64,000 nt of DNA. Source: SAR202 cluster bacterium (lineage in GTDB: Bacteria; Chloroflexota; Dehalococcoidia; UBA6926; VFHL01). Within the stretch, counting starts at the first letter, position 1; each line of letters begins with the position of its first letter. Positions 29,963 through 40,627 of this stretch are shown here, piece after piece. The position numbers and the translations under genes are program-made. Location: positions 74,671 to 138,670 of the forward strand of contig VFHL01000006.1 of assembly GCA_009392005.1 (NCBI GenBank), written 5' to 3'. The notes beneath the pieces were generated by a model. It was not told the origin of the DNA. It saw only the letters and a list, made by a program, of their open reading frames with translations, and did not search any database.

Positions 29963-31279
29963 CTACCCAGCGCGACCACGCGTTGTGTGTTGACTCGTGA
30001 TCTTAGGAGCCCGAGCGAAAATTAAAGCAAATGCCCCAAGGAGGGTCATCGCTGCAATAATAAAAAATCCTGGGCGATAACTCCCCACCGAGTCAAAAAC
30101 CCATCCGACAAAAAATGGAGCGAGTGCCGTCCCGGGGAGATCCACGAATTGCAATAATCCGCTAATGGTTCCAAAGTTTTTGCGACCATAGAAATTAGCA
30201 ACAATCACGGTACGGAGCGGAATGCTCCCACCATAAGACAAAGAGAATACCACCAAATAAAGTGGCGCCCATGAAATACTAGGCAAGATCGCCAGCAAAC
30301 TCAATCCAACTGCCTGACCCAAAAACAAAACTGGCAATATGTACCGAACGTTCACTTTATCAGCAGTAATACCAAAACCAACTCTACCGATAATGCTAAG
30401 AAATGGAAAAAACGACGCGACTCCAGCCGCAGTCGTCAGCGAAACACCAACCTCTTCCTGCAAAAATGGTATCTGATAAACGGTAACGACGGTCACAACG
30501 CTCGCCCATGCAGCATAAGCGAGTGCAAGCATCCAAAAAGCCAATGTACTCATCGCCTGCCGTGGTGTCATCTCAACTTCATTTATAACGCTAGTAGATG
30601 ACTCAGAGACAGTTCCGCTTTCAATCATTCCATCGTTCGCCGATTCATCAATTGTATCCCCGTCCGGCAGAAGACCCATATCTTCTGGTCGGTGACGCAT
30701 CATAAATGCCACCGGATATCCTATGACAATGAATAGAACCCCACCAATCATGGCAGATGTTTGCCAACCGAACTGATCAATACACCAAGCTAAAGCAAAA
30801 CTAAAACTACCACCTAATCCAAATCCCGCGTACAAAAGCCCAGTTGCTAATCCTCTTCTACGAATGAACCAGTTTGCGACAGCAACTGTCACTGGCCTGC
30901 TACTACCCAAACTAGCACCCAAAGACATAACCAAAAAAATCGCGTACAGTTGCCATAAAGCATTAATTTGTGAAAAAACAAAAAATCCGAGGCCCATAAC
31001 ACCGAGACCGAAAAACATGAGACGCCTTGGTCCATATTGGTCAATTAACCAACCCGCAACGGGTGCAATGAGACCACCCTCTAATCGCGACAGGCCAATC
31101 ACACCACCTAACGCCGCTCGGCTCGACCCAAGGGATTGAACTAATGGAACGTAAAATACGCTAAAGCCATAAACATAGAAAGCACCTTGAAGCAAGGCAA
31201 CAATCATACCCCCAATTACAATGTACCAACCGTAAAAAACACGACCCGTTCTCATTAACGACTCCATTAGCAAGCCCAC
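29963..31279 (-). CDS. MFS transporter (OFA/monocarboxylate-like)
   Basis: VFYGWYIVIGGMIVALLQGAFYVYGFSVFYVPL...IDQYGPRRLMFFG. Confidence 0.9.
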   Translation of the reverse strand: MGLLMESLMRTGRVFYGWYIVIGGMIVALLQGAFYVYGFSVFYVPLVQSLGSSRAALGGVIGLSRLEGGLIAPVAGWLIDQYGPRRLMFFGLGVMGLGFFVFSQINALWQLYAIFLVMSLGASLGSSRPVTVAVANWFIRRRGLATGLLYAGFGLGGSFSFALAWCIDQFGWQTSAMIGGVLFIVIGYPVAFMMRHRPEDMGLLPDGDTIDESANDGMIESGTVSESSTSVINEVEMTPRQAMSTLAFWMLALAYAAWASVVTVVTVYQIPFLQEEVGVSLTTAAGVASFFPFLSIIGRVGFGITADKVNVRYILPVLFLGQAVGLSLLAILPSISWAPLYLVVFSLSYGGSIPLRTVIVANFYGRKNFGTISGLLQFVDLPGTALAPFFVGWVFDSVGSYRPGFFIIAAMTLLGAFALIFARAPKITSQHTTRGRAG

Positions 31280-31431
31280 GCTTTAGTCGACTAAAAGAAT
31301 CTTTCTAGGAAAATAGAGGACCCCGCTAGTAACTAAGTATATCAATTATGGAAACTGAAAAGATTTATACTTTACCCTTACCGCAAATATAAAAGAGGCC
31401 CAAATCAAACTGCAAACTCTAGCCGACAACC

Positions 31432-32655
31432 TCAAACACGTTGAGGCAATCGCATCAGCAAAATCACACCGATGACGGTAAAAAACATTAGCACCAAAAC
31501 TGCCGCCGGTTGACCAAAACCAAGAGTTACTGCTATGAATGGCCACAAAAAAGAGCCCGTGAAGAAAGAGGCCCTACTTGTGGCACTATAGATCCCAAAC
31601 ATTTCCCCAAGATATTTGGGCGACAGCGCTATCAAAAATGGACGGTCAGCAGCCCAAATACCGCCGTAACAAATGCCAATTACCACGCTAATTAACCACC
31701 AAAGATCTTTCGTCAACCCTAACCACGGAATGCTAACTGCGCCGATTAAGCTGATTAACCAACCAAAAAGAACCCATCCGAGTGTCATTTTTGCGCCAAT
31801 ACGATCGACGATATATCCCCACATGACAGCCCCGGGAATAGCCACAATGATTCCAACAAGCAACACTAGCTGAATCTTGGTTGGTGTAAATCCCACAGTC
31901 TCAGTCCCGTAAAGCACTGCAAAGGTTGAAAGTGACATTGCGGTCACCATATAAAAATACCGTGCTACAAAAAATTTACGGATGAAAGGATATTCTTGAA
32001 AGTAAGAAAATGTTTGCTGCAATTGTATTCGCGTAGCTTGGAAGATCGAAACCTTTTCTGATCGTGAATCATCTGGTCGTGAGTCACGCAAAAAAAGAGT
32101 GATTGGCAAAGCCATCACTAAAACAATAACGGCAGCGATCTTAAACCCAAAGGCATAGGTGATTCCAGCGTATTCAATGTAGAGGCCAAAACCAACGATC
32201 AAAATTGCTCCGAGATATCCGAATCCAATTCCAATCCCACCAATCTTACCGCGTGTCTTTTCAGTTGAGACTTCAACAAGCAACGAATTGTAAATCAATT
32301 CAGCTAAATTCAACGCAATAAATGCAACACAGAAAAACAAAAGTCCAACGCTCAACGAATCAAAGACACCAATCATGAATGTCGCAATAACGACCGTAAC
32401 ATTCAATCCAAATAACAAACCCTTACGATTATGTACATGATCATTTAACGCTCCCAAAAACGGGCTCAGAAGAAACACAATTAACATTGCGAGCGCTACT
32501 GGAAACCCTAAATCACCATCATTTCCACCTTTTTCACCTGTGATCCAGAGTGGCATAAACAAGCCAACAACACCGGCATTAAACACAGTATTGGCCACAT
32601 CATAAATAATCCATGATGAAATTGATTTGTTTCTTACAATCTCAGAAATCAACAC
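31432..32655 (-). CDS. MFS transporter (UMF1-like)
   Basis: SWIIYDVANTVFNAGVVGLFMPLWI; multiple TM segments. Confidence 0.85.
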   Translation of the reverse strand: MLISEIVRNKSISSWIIYDVANTVFNAGVVGLFMPLWITGEKGGNDGDLGFPVALAMLIVFLLSPFLGALNDHVHNRKGLLFGLNVTVVIATFMIGVFDSLSVGLLFFCVAFIALNLAELIYNSLLVEVSTEKTRGKIGGIGIGFGYLGAILIVGFGLYIEYAGITYAFGFKIAAVIVLVMALPITLFLRDSRPDDSRSEKVSIFQATRIQLQQTFSYFQEYPFIRKFFVARYFYMVTAMSLSTFAVLYGTETVGFTPTKIQLVLLVGIIVAIPGAVMWGYIVDRIGAKMTLGWVLFGWLISLIGAVSIPWLGLTKDLWWLISVVIGICYGGIWAADRPFLIALSPKYLGEMFGIYSATSRASFFTGSFLWPFIAVTLGFGQPAAVLVLMFFTVIGVILLMRLPQRV

Positions 32656-32739
32656 TACAATACCCCTGTTGGTATATCTAATTCGAACTTATCGTATACT
32701 ATCTGAGAAGGTTTGAGAAACTCGAATAATGAGGTTTTA

Positions 32740-33426
32740 ATGCATAGGTCAACATGGTTTTTCGGAATCGCAACAATTTTTATCACGACATTGCTTACCG
32801 CCAATATCACCGCAGTGAAGCTAGCCGACTTTGGAACTTTTCCTCTCATCGGTGAGACCGTTTTACCCGCAGCCATCATCATATTCCCCCTTAGTTATAT
32901 TGTTGGAGACATTCTCACTGAAGTGTATGGTTTTGCTGCTACGAGGCGGGTGATATGGATGGGTTTCTTTGCAAATCTAATCCTCGTCATCTTCATCTAT
33001 TTATGCCAGCTTTTACCTCCTGCTGTTTTTTGGAATGGGCAAGAGGCTTACGAAAACATTCTCGGTTTTACTAGCCGTCTCCTCATTGCTTCTTTCACTG
33101 CCTACCTAGTTGGAGAATTCGCAAATTCAATGATCCTTGCTCGCTTAAAGGTCATCACTGAAGGACGCTGGCTATTTATTCGGACAATCAGCTCAACCGT
33201 TGTTGGCCAAGGCATTGATTCGGCCCTCTTCATAACAATTGCATTTCTAAACGTTTTAGATGGTAGTGACCTCATTCGCATGATAGCCCTTCAGTGGTCA
33301 TTCAAAGTACTTTACGAAGTAATCGCCACACCCTTGACTTACGCCATCGTCGGATTCTTGAAACAAAAAGAAAATATTGATATTTATGACGAGGAAACAA
33401 GTTTTAATCCGCTACAACTACGCTAA
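32740..33426 (+). CDS. Queuosine precursor transporter (YhhQ family)
   Basis: TANITAVKLADFGTF...FPLSYIVGDILTEVYGFAATRRVIWMGF; GEFANSMILARLK. ATG at 32740 with RBS gagg. Confidence 0.9.
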   Translation: MHRSTWFFGIATIFITTLLTANITAVKLADFGTFPLIGETVLPAAIIIFPLSYIVGDILTEVYGFAATRRVIWMGFFANLILVIFIYLCQLLPPAVFWNGQEAYENILGFTSRLLIASFTAYLVGEFANSMILARLKVITEGRWLFIRTISSTVVGQGIDSALFITIAFLNVLDGSDLIRMIALQWSFKVLYEVIATPLTYAIVGFLKQKENIDIYDEETSFNPLQLR

Positions 33427-33507
33427 GAATATTGTTGTAACGTAACCGAATCATCCACGCAACATGCTCATTAATATGCAAGATCGTCGTTCTCAAAAGG
33501 AGTAGAC

Positions 33508-34587
33508 ATGATAAACACAGAAAGACTTGTAAAAACATTTTGTGACCTCGCGCAAATAGATAGTCCCTCAGGTGAGGAGGATGCTATTGCAGAAGACTTG
33601 TTGCAACGATTAGGAAGCCTTGGAATAGACGCAAAAAGGGATACACACGGTAACGTTGTAGCTCATGAAGATGGCCCAACCCCCCTCTTACTATCAGCCC
33701 ATATGGACACCGTCGAGCCAGGACGAGGGGTAAAGCCCAGAGAAGAAGCGGGCCAAATAGTTTCAGATGGCACCACAATCTTGGGTGGGGACTGCAAAGC
33801 AGGTTTAACCGCTATCTTAGAAGCCCTCACATCCATACAGGAAGAAAATACCAGCCGAAAACCAATTGAAATTGCATTTACGCGTGGCGAAGAATTGGGT
33901 TTAGTTGGTGCACGCAACCTTGAATTTTCTACATTTAAATCAAAAGAGTGCATTGTCTTTGATGGAGAAGGCCCGCCTAATCGCATAACGTCAGGGACAC
34001 CAACATATATTGGGTTTGACATTCGTATTCAGGGGAAAGCCGCACACGCCGGTGTCGAACCCGAAAATGGAATTTCTTCAATCCAAGCAGCTGCTGATAT
34101 CATTGCGGCATTGCCACAAGGCCGGCTAGATGATGACACAACATTTAACACCGCTATAATCGAAGGCGGTTCCGTACGAAATGCAGTGCCGGAAAATACA
34201 ATCGTGAAAGGTGAATTCCGAAGCAGAAATGCCGAATCACTGGCACTCGCGAGGAAACAATTCGAAGCAGCCATCGAAAAAACGAAAGCCTCTTTCCCGG
34301 AAGCAACGATTAGCCATTCACTAAACACCGAATTTGAGATGTACAACATTAGCGATAACGAACCCGTACTACAACAAATACAGAAGGGCTTAAAAGCAAT
34401 TGGATTAGAACCGGAATTGGAACCGACTGGTGGTGGTCAAGATGCCAATATCCTACGTGAAAATGGTATCAATGCCATCGCTGTCGGAATGTCATCTCAT
34501 AATGCTCATACTGTCCGCGAGTATGTAGAAATATCAGAATTAGTCAATGCAGCGAAACTTTGCGAGCAGATGCTGCTCTCCAATTGA
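33508..34587 (+). CDS. M20-family metallopeptidase
   Basis: LLSAHMDTVEPGRGVKP, FTRGEELGLVGA, GKAAHAGVEPENG, GGGQDANIL. Confidence 0.93.
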   Translation: MINTERLVKTFCDLAQIDSPSGEEDAIAEDLLQRLGSLGIDAKRDTHGNVVAHEDGPTPLLLSAHMDTVEPGRGVKPREEAGQIVSDGTTILGGDCKAGLTAILEALTSIQEENTSRKPIEIAFTRGEELGLVGARNLEFSTFKSKECIVFDGEGPPNRITSGTPTYIGFDIRIQGKAAHAGVEPENGISSIQAAADIIAALPQGRLDDDTTFNTAIIEGGSVRNAVPENTIVKGEFRSRNAESLALARKQFEAAIEKTKASFPEATISHSLNTEFEMYNISDNEPVLQQIQKGLKAIGLEPELEPTGGGQDANILRENGINAIAVGMSSHNAHTVREYVEISELVNAAKLCEQMLLSN

Positions 34588-34641
34588 CAAAACGATTAAT
34601 CATCCAAAAATTAGTAACCAGTACTGGATTGGAGACAAAAT

Positions 34642-35439
34642 TTGCTTTTTTATAACAAACTTCAAGAAACGATTAGTAAACAAAACAGCCTACTCTGTGT
34701 AGGCCTTGATCCAGACCCCGCACATTTAGAAGGCAAAGACGTCGCTTCATTCCTCAAATCAATTATCAGTGCAACGCATGACCTCGTATGTGCTTACAAA
34801 CCGAACCTCGCATTTTTTGAAGCAATGGGACCAGAAGGCCTTAAAATTTTAAAAGACGTCCGTGATGTAATCCCTGGAAATATTCCTGTGATTGGTGATG
34901 CAAAACGTGGAGACATCGGAAATACTGCCGCGAAATATGCAGATTCCTTATTTAATATCTACGGATTTGACGCAATAACAGCGAATCCATACCTCGGAAA
35001 AGACGCATTAGACCCGTTCTTAGAATACAAAGATAAAGGTGTTTTTGTACTATGCAGAACAACCAATCCTGGTGCAAGTGATATACAAGAGCTCTCGGTC
35101 GATGGAACACCCTTGTACCAGATAGTTGCACAAAAAGCACAAAATGATTGGAACACCAATGCCAATATTGGACTCGTTGCTGGCGCAACACACCCCGATG
35201 ATATAGCGCGCTTGAGGGGCATTTGTCCAGATATGCCCTTTCTCGTCCCTGGAATTGGGGCACAAGAAGGTGACCTAGAAAAAGCGACAAAAGCCAGTTT
35301 GAATATTGAGAAAAGTATGGCTGTCATAAACGTATCACGTGGCGTTTTATATGCCGATAAAAGCTCTAGTTTTGCGGATGCCGCTCGTACTGCTTCTGAA
35401 AAATATCGTGAACAGATCAACATCGCAAGAGGAATGTAA
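34642..35439 (+). CDS. pyrF: Orotidine 5'-phosphate decarboxylase
   Basis: LLCVGLDPDPAHLE, AYKPNLAFFEAMG, VIGDAKRGDIGNTA, FLVPGIGAQEGD. TTG start. Confidence 0.95.
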   Translation: MLFYNKLQETISKQNSLLCVGLDPDPAHLEGKDVASFLKSIISATHDLVCAYKPNLAFFEAMGPEGLKILKDVRDVIPGNIPVIGDAKRGDIGNTAAKYADSLFNIYGFDAITANPYLGKDALDPFLEYKDKGVFVLCRTTNPGASDIQELSVDGTPLYQIVAQKAQNDWNTNANIGLVAGATHPDDIARLRGICPDMPFLVPGIGAQEGDLEKATKASLNIEKSMAVINVSRGVLYADKSSSFADAARTASEKYREQINIARGM

Positions 35440-35491
35440 TGTCCTGCCTTCGCAAGGCAATTACAAACCGATGTTGTAAGGGATCTGGGCA

Positions 35492-35983
35492 ATGCAAATA
35501 AGCGACAAGCGAGTATGGCGATGTAGAGTCTGTAAGCAAGACCTAACGCCTCGCTGTCCAACATGTCAGGTCGTTATTGGCCAATCCGAAGCTGAGATAG
35601 GTACGTGCAACACGTGCCGCAGGACATTACCAGAGAACTTAGCCAATTGCCCTCATTGCTCCACTGAAAAATCCTTAATCTTTTCGCCCGCTAACGGTTA
35701 TCCAAAAGGGTTACGAGGAATACTGTTGTCTGCAACAAAAAGCGGGCAGGTATTAATTGGTCTAGTTCAAGTAATTGGGCTATGCCTCATAATCCAAAGC
35801 TTCGGGAACATATACATTCTCCCTGGTGATTTAGAAACCGTAGATCCTTTTCCCATACGAGCGATTGGTATCGTTCTTTTATTTGGATTAGTACTAGTTC
35901 AATTCCTGTTGATATACACCATATTCCGCTTAAAGCGTGTACCCGTTCGAATTGGTATTACATCATCCCAAACAAAAACTTGA
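35492..35983 (+). CDS. Zinc-ribbon membrane protein, function unknown
   Basis: CxxC series CRVCKQDLTPRCPTC...CNTCRRTLPENLANCPHC followed by two hydrophobic segments. Confidence 0.7.
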   Translation: MQISDKRVWRCRVCKQDLTPRCPTCQVVIGQSEAEIGTCNTCRRTLPENLANCPHCSTEKSLIFSPANGYPKGLRGILLSATKSGQVLIGLVQVIGLCLIIQSFGNIYILPGDLETVDPFPIRAIGIVLLFGLVLVQFLLIYTIFRLKRVPVRIGITSSQTKT

Positions 35984-36123
35984 ACTACGTGACCGCTAAA
36001 AAAGGAGAGGGATTTTATGAAATCATAATACAGCCAAGCAGCGTCACACGAAACTACCCATCAATTCTGAAAAAGTGGGGGCCTGTCCGAAAATTAAAAT
36101 TGGACCTTGTAGCACTAAATATC

Positions 36124-36384
36124 TTAATCAGTCGCATTCAGGCGCTTCATAAGTCGGGACTTTTTCCGAGCGACATTATTCCGGTGTAACAGGTTCTTAG
36201 ACCTTGCTTTATCTAGTTGCGTAATAGCACCCTTAACGTCAGCATCAGCTGTTTCGCCATTATCAGCGGCAGCATCACGAGCCTGTCGAACAACTGTCCT
36301 GAGTTCACTACGTGTTGCTCGATTCCTATTACGGCGCGTTTCTGATTGCCGCGCTCTTTTTTTTACTGAATCTCCTTTAGCCAA
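36124..36384 (-). CDS. rpsT: 30S ribosomal protein S20
   Basis: KGDSVKKRARQSETRRNRNRATRSELRTVVRQARDA...LHRNNVARKKSRLMKRLN. Confidence 0.95.
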   Translation of the reverse strand: MAKGDSVKKRARQSETRRNRNRATRSELRTVVRQARDAAADNGETADADVKGAITQLDKARSKNLLHRNNVARKKSRLMKRLNATD

Positions 36385-36412
36385 ACCATTTCTCCTTCGG
36401 TTTCAAATCACT

Positions 36413-38575
36413 TTAACTCGAGGTTGTCCCCGATCCAATCCGTGCTGCGCTTCGCACTCCCCTAACCTCTTCTAACCTTGAAAACATCAAGCTCAGCTGA
36501 TTGAGGTTCGCGACATGCAACGTGAGCGATATAGTAACGGAACCATCGGGTCGATGTCTATCACTCACCGTAGATATGTTAACTTTCTCAGCTGAAACAA
36601 CCGTGGTTAAATCGCGTAATAAACCCAATCGATCCCAAGCTTCAACGGAGATCTCTACAGGTAACATTTGTGGCGTGTCAGACCAATCAGCTGGAACCAA
36701 TCGTTCTGGCTCATCTTCATTCACAACTCCGGCACACTCTGTTCGATGAATAGTAACCCCACGCCCACGAGTAATATATCCAATAATATTTTCCCCAAAA
36801 ATCGGATTGCAACATCCAGCCAAACGGGTTTCCATGTTGTCGAGCCCAAGTATACGGACTTCTGCATTCGTTTCTTTAACTTTTTCAGTAACCACCGGGG
36901 GGCTAGGCTCCGTCTCGGGTAAGAGGGTTTTCGCTATTTGGTGAATTCCTAATGCACCTGTACCTATATCTGAATATAAATCATCTATCGATTTGTATTC
37001 GAAAATCTTTGAAATCCCATCAGCATCCAACTCTATGCCTAACCGTTTTGATTCACGCTCAAAAATGCGGCGCCCCGTTTGCAAATTCTCTTCGCGCGCT
37101 TGCTTCCGAAACCAGCTGCGAATCTTGGATCTCCCGTTCGCTGTACGAACGTAGCCTAAATTAGGATTCAACCAGTCAAGACTTGGTCCTTTAACTTTAC
37201 GACTGGTTAATATTTCAACAGTATCCCCATTCTGTAATATTGTTGAAAATGTAACGAGTTTCCCGTTCACTTTGGCGCCACTACATTGATATCCAAGCTC
37301 AGTATGAACAGCGAACGCAAAGTCCAATGGTGTCGAATCTGCTGGCATCTCCTTAATGTCACCCTTGGGGGTATAGACGAAGACCTGATCCGGCAACACA
37401 TCTGACCGAACTGATTCCATAAATTCTTCAGCTCCCGTAACGTCACGCTGCCAATCCAACAATTGCCTTAACCAAGTAATTCGCTGTTCGAACTCATCAT
37501 CCAATGCCTCACCCTCTTTATATTGCCAATGTGCTGCCACACCGTATTCGGCAAACTGATGCATCTCAGGTGTGCGAACTTGAATCTCAACAGGCTTATT
37601 ACCTACTGCCTGTACGGTCGTATGAAGTGAGCGATACCCATTCTCACGGGGACTCGCAATATAATCATCAAACTGACCGGGCAAAGGCCGCCACAACGAA
37701 TGTGCAACGCCAAGAGCGTGATAACATTCTTGAACATCCTCAACGATAACTCTAAGAGCAAAAAGATCGTATATATCGGCGAAGCGTCGTCCTTCTTGTT
37801 CGTAGCGCACAATCTTGCCATGAATACTATAGAGATGCTTGGGACGTCCAGAAACATCCGCAGAAATACCTGCTTTTAGGAATGCCTGACGTAAATCATG
37901 CGTGACCTGAGTTATATACCGCTCACGCTCCTGCCTTTTCGTGTCAACCAGATCACTAACACGCTTATATTCTCTAGGCTGAATATATCGGAATGCGAGG
38001 TCTTCAAGCTGCCATTTGAGCTGCCACATCCCCAAACGATGAGCAAGGGGAGCATATATATCCAAAGTCTCTTGAGCGATTCTTTTTCGATCCTCAAAGT
38101 CAAGAAAGTCCAAGGTACGCATGTTGTGTAACCGGTCAGACAACTTTATCAATACAACACGTATATCACGTGCCATCGCAACAAACATTTTTCGCAAGCT
38201 TTCAACATGTAGCTGTTCATCATTCCGGGATACTGAGGCCTGCGAGGCAGAATCAGGCTGTACACGTTCAAGCTTCGTCACACCATCTACAAGACCCGCG
38301 ACCTCTTCGCCGAACTCCAGCTCTAATACCTCAATGGACGTATCACTATCTTCAACAACATCATGCAGAAGAGCTGCAATGAGAGTAGGTCCATCTGCCT
38401 GAAGCGACGCCAATTCATTTGCCGTCTGATAGGGATGCTCAAAGAATTCTTCACCAGAAACACGTCGCTGACCCTCATGGGCCGATTTCGCGAAAGAATA
38501 GGCACGCCGAAGATCTGATATCTGATCGGTTTGCAGATACGATTCTACCTTTGCAGCAAGCTTTCCGAATTCCAT
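36413..38575 (-). CDS. RelA/SpoT-family (p)ppGpp synthetase/hydrolase
   Basis: HD domain AALLHDVVEDSDTS, synthetase YSIHGKI...FDDYIASPRENGYRSLHTTV, TGS and ACT domains. Confidence 0.95.
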   Translation of the reverse strand: MEFGKLAAKVESYLQTDQISDLRRAYSFAKSAHEGQRRVSGEEFFEHPYQTANELASLQADGPTLIAALLHDVVEDSDTSIEVLELEFGEEVAGLVDGVTKLERVQPDSASQASVSRNDEQLHVESLRKMFVAMARDIRVVLIKLSDRLHNMRTLDFLDFEDRKRIAQETLDIYAPLAHRLGMWQLKWQLEDLAFRYIQPREYKRVSDLVDTKRQERERYITQVTHDLRQAFLKAGISADVSGRPKHLYSIHGKIVRYEQEGRRFADIYDLFALRVIVEDVQECYHALGVAHSLWRPLPGQFDDYIASPRENGYRSLHTTVQAVGNKPVEIQVRTPEMHQFAEYGVAAHWQYKEGEALDDEFEQRITWLRQLLDWQRDVTGAEEFMESVRSDVLPDQVFVYTPKGDIKEMPADSTPLDFAFAVHTELGYQCSGAKVNGKLVTFSTILQNGDTVEILTSRKVKGPSLDWLNPNLGYVRTANGRSKIRSWFRKQAREENLQTGRRIFERESKRLGIELDADGISKIFEYKSIDDLYSDIGTGALGIHQIAKTLLPETEPSPPVVTEKVKETNAEVRILGLDNMETRLAGCCNPIFGENIIGYITRGRGVTIHRTECAGVVNEDEPERLVPADWSDTPQMLPVEISVEAWDRLGLLRDLTTVVSAEKVNISTVSDRHRPDGSVTISLTLHVANLNQLSLMFSRLEEVRGVRSAARIGSGTTSS

Positions 38576-38723
38576 GAAACACTCATTCAAACCCTGTTTC
38601 AACCAGTATAGCTTTCGCTATTTCAATTCGCAAAACTAAAGGGATCTTGAGGATCTATTTTGCATGAATTACTATGAAAACAATTGAAGCAAAGCACACG
38701 AAACTACACTGTAGGTGTTAAGG

Positions 38724-38909
38724 TCAGGACCGAGTCTTTGACGTCGTACGCAAGCAACGCGTACAAAGACGCAACCGCTGTTTTTTTCCATTATTAACGA
38801 CGGTAGCTCGCTGAACGTTAACATTCCACCGACGATTCGTTTTTCTATTAGAGTGGCTCACGTTATGCCCAAATTGGGGACCACGGCCACATACTTGGCA
38901 TTTTGCCAT
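38724..38909 (-). CDS. rpmB: 50S ribosomal protein L28
   Basis: [33 protein letters not shown]. Confidence 0.96.
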   Translation of the reverse strand: MAKCQVCGRGPQFGHNVSHSNRKTNRRWNVNVQRATVVNNGKKQRLRLCTRCLRTTSKTRS

Positions 38910-38971
38910 GACAATCAACCTTTTTGACGCAAATCTGGGGTTCCAGTAAAATCAGAAATCCATACTAACAA

Positions 38972-40627
38972 ATGAGGGCACCAGTGACAAGAAAACCGAA
39001 CAAACAATCGGAAACCTGTTCCCCACCTCAAATGTTAGCCGCGTTACATGCTGGAAATACGTGGCTTGAGGCAAACGTTGAGTTCATCAACGCTCTGAAT
39101 GTCTTCCCAGTCCCCGACGGGGATACTGGAACTAACATGCTGCTGACTTTTCGTTCAAGCCTCCAAAGTACTGATACACTACCAAAAACCGATTTCGAGA
39201 TCCTGACAAAAACCATGTCAAAGGCTGCGCTACTCGGTGCCCGTGGCAATAGTGGTGTCATACTGTCACAAATAATAGATGGCTTTGCGAAGGGACTATC
39301 TGAGAAGAAAACGATCGATGGAGAATCGCTCACATTTGCATTTCAAGAAGCTTCAAAAGCTGCTTCGAACGCAATGGTCGATCCGGTTGAAGGCACCATG
39401 TTGACCGTGATCAGAGACGCAGCCACTGGAGCGAAAGAATTCATCAGAACCACTCCTGATTCGAGTCCCTCCGGAGTATTGCAAGCGGCCCTTACGGCTG
39501 CAAGAAAATCTTTGGAAAATACTCCCAACCTGCTTCCTGTTCTTAAGCAAGCAGGGGTCGTTGATTCAGGCGGTCAAGGATTGGTCATTTTGTTAGAAGG
39601 AATCTGCAATCACATTGATGGAAAACCCTTGCCGATTCCATATATCCATTCGGGAAACATCGATACTGACTGGATCAAAAGCCAAAATACAAGTGAAGAT
39701 TATGGTTTTTGCACTGAGTTCGTCATCCAAGACATGAATACTCCCTTTGAGGAAGTGCAATCGGTTTTACGAAAACTCGGTGACTCAGAAGGATTGATAG
39801 GAGATATTTCGCTTGCTAGAGTCCATATCCACACGGATGATCCCGACGCTATTTTAAAATATGGAGAAGGCGTCGGACAATTGGAGCAAGTATCAATCCG
39901 TGATATGGAGCAACAACATGACCAATTTCTATCCTTTCATGACAATACTGATTTGGCGATAGCGTCCGGCGTAGTTACAGTTGCATCTGGTGCAGGCTTT
40001 GCTAACATCATGCGCAGCCTAGGGTCAAGCGCAGTCGTTTGGGGCGGGCAAACGATGAATCCAAGCGTTGAAGACCTTCTTACCGCAATTGAATCCGTTC
40101 CTTCAAATGACATCATTCTGTTACCAAATAACAAAAATATAATCCAAACAGCAAAACAAACCCATTCAGTTACGGGCAAGAATATCCATGTTATAGCGAC
40201 AACAAGCATGGTGGAAGGAATCGCTGCATTGATAGCTTTCCTACAAGACGTACCAGCAGCTCAAAATGTTGTTGATATGACTCAAGCATCATCGATCGAG
40301 TGGGGAGAAATAACCCATGCAGTAAGAACCGTCCAGATGAACGGGGTCACTGTCAATGCGGGAAGCCCAATAGGTATTTCTGATGATACGATTATATCAA
40401 CCGGTAACACCTCCGAAGAATCTCTTTTGAACCTCTGCAAGAAACTTCAAGTAAAGACGGATACAATACTCAGTGTGTATTATGGTAGCGAAGTAGAAGA
40501 CTCAACGGTGGAGGAGACAACGATGATGCTACGTAGCGCCTTTCCGGAAACTGAGATTGAGCTGCTGTACGGTGGGCAACCCCACTATGCATATATAGTG
40601 GCAGTGGATAATGAAAATGACAGTTAG
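38972..40627 (+). CDS. DAK2 domain fatty-acid-kinase-like protein (YloV family)
   Basis: VFPVPDGDTGTNMLLTF, LLGARGNSGVILSQI, DSGGQGL. Confidence 0.93.
   Translation: MRAPVTRKPNKQSETCSPPQMLAALHAGNTWLEANVEFINALNVFPVPDGDTGTNMLLTFRSSLQSTDTLPKTDFEILTKTMSKAALLGARGNSGVILSQIIDGFAKGLSEKKTIDGESLTFAFQEASKAASNAMVDPVEGTMLTVIRDAATGAKEFIRTTPDSSPSGVLQAALTAARKSLENTPNLLPVLKQAGVVDSGGQGLVILLEGICNHIDGKPLPIPYIHSGNIDTDWIKSQNTSEDYGFCTEFVIQDMNTPFEEVQSVLRKLGDSEGLIGDISLARVHIHTDDPDAILKYGEGVGQLEQVSIRDMEQQHDQFLSFHDNTDLAIASGVVTVASGAGFANIMRSLGSSAVVWGGQTMNPSVEDLLTAIESVPSNDIILLPNNKNIIQTAKQTHSVTGKNIHVIATTSMVEGIAALIAFLQDVPAAQNVVDMTQASSIEWGEITHAVRTVQMNGVTVNAGSPIGISDDTIISTGNTSEESLLNLCKKLQVKTDTILSVYYGSEVEDSTVEETTMMLRSAFPETEIELLYGGQPHYAYIVAVDNENDS

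Noticed and set aside
35445-35459. Hairpin TGCCTT-CGC-AAGGCA just after pyrF
   Set aside because: Short stem with no T-tract; could be a weak terminator but evidence is insufficient.
35980-36189. 69-aa plus-strand ORF after the zinc-ribbon protein
   Set aside because: TTG-initiated, overlaps the 3' end of rpsT antisense, no clear RBS or recognisable domain; not supported enough to call.
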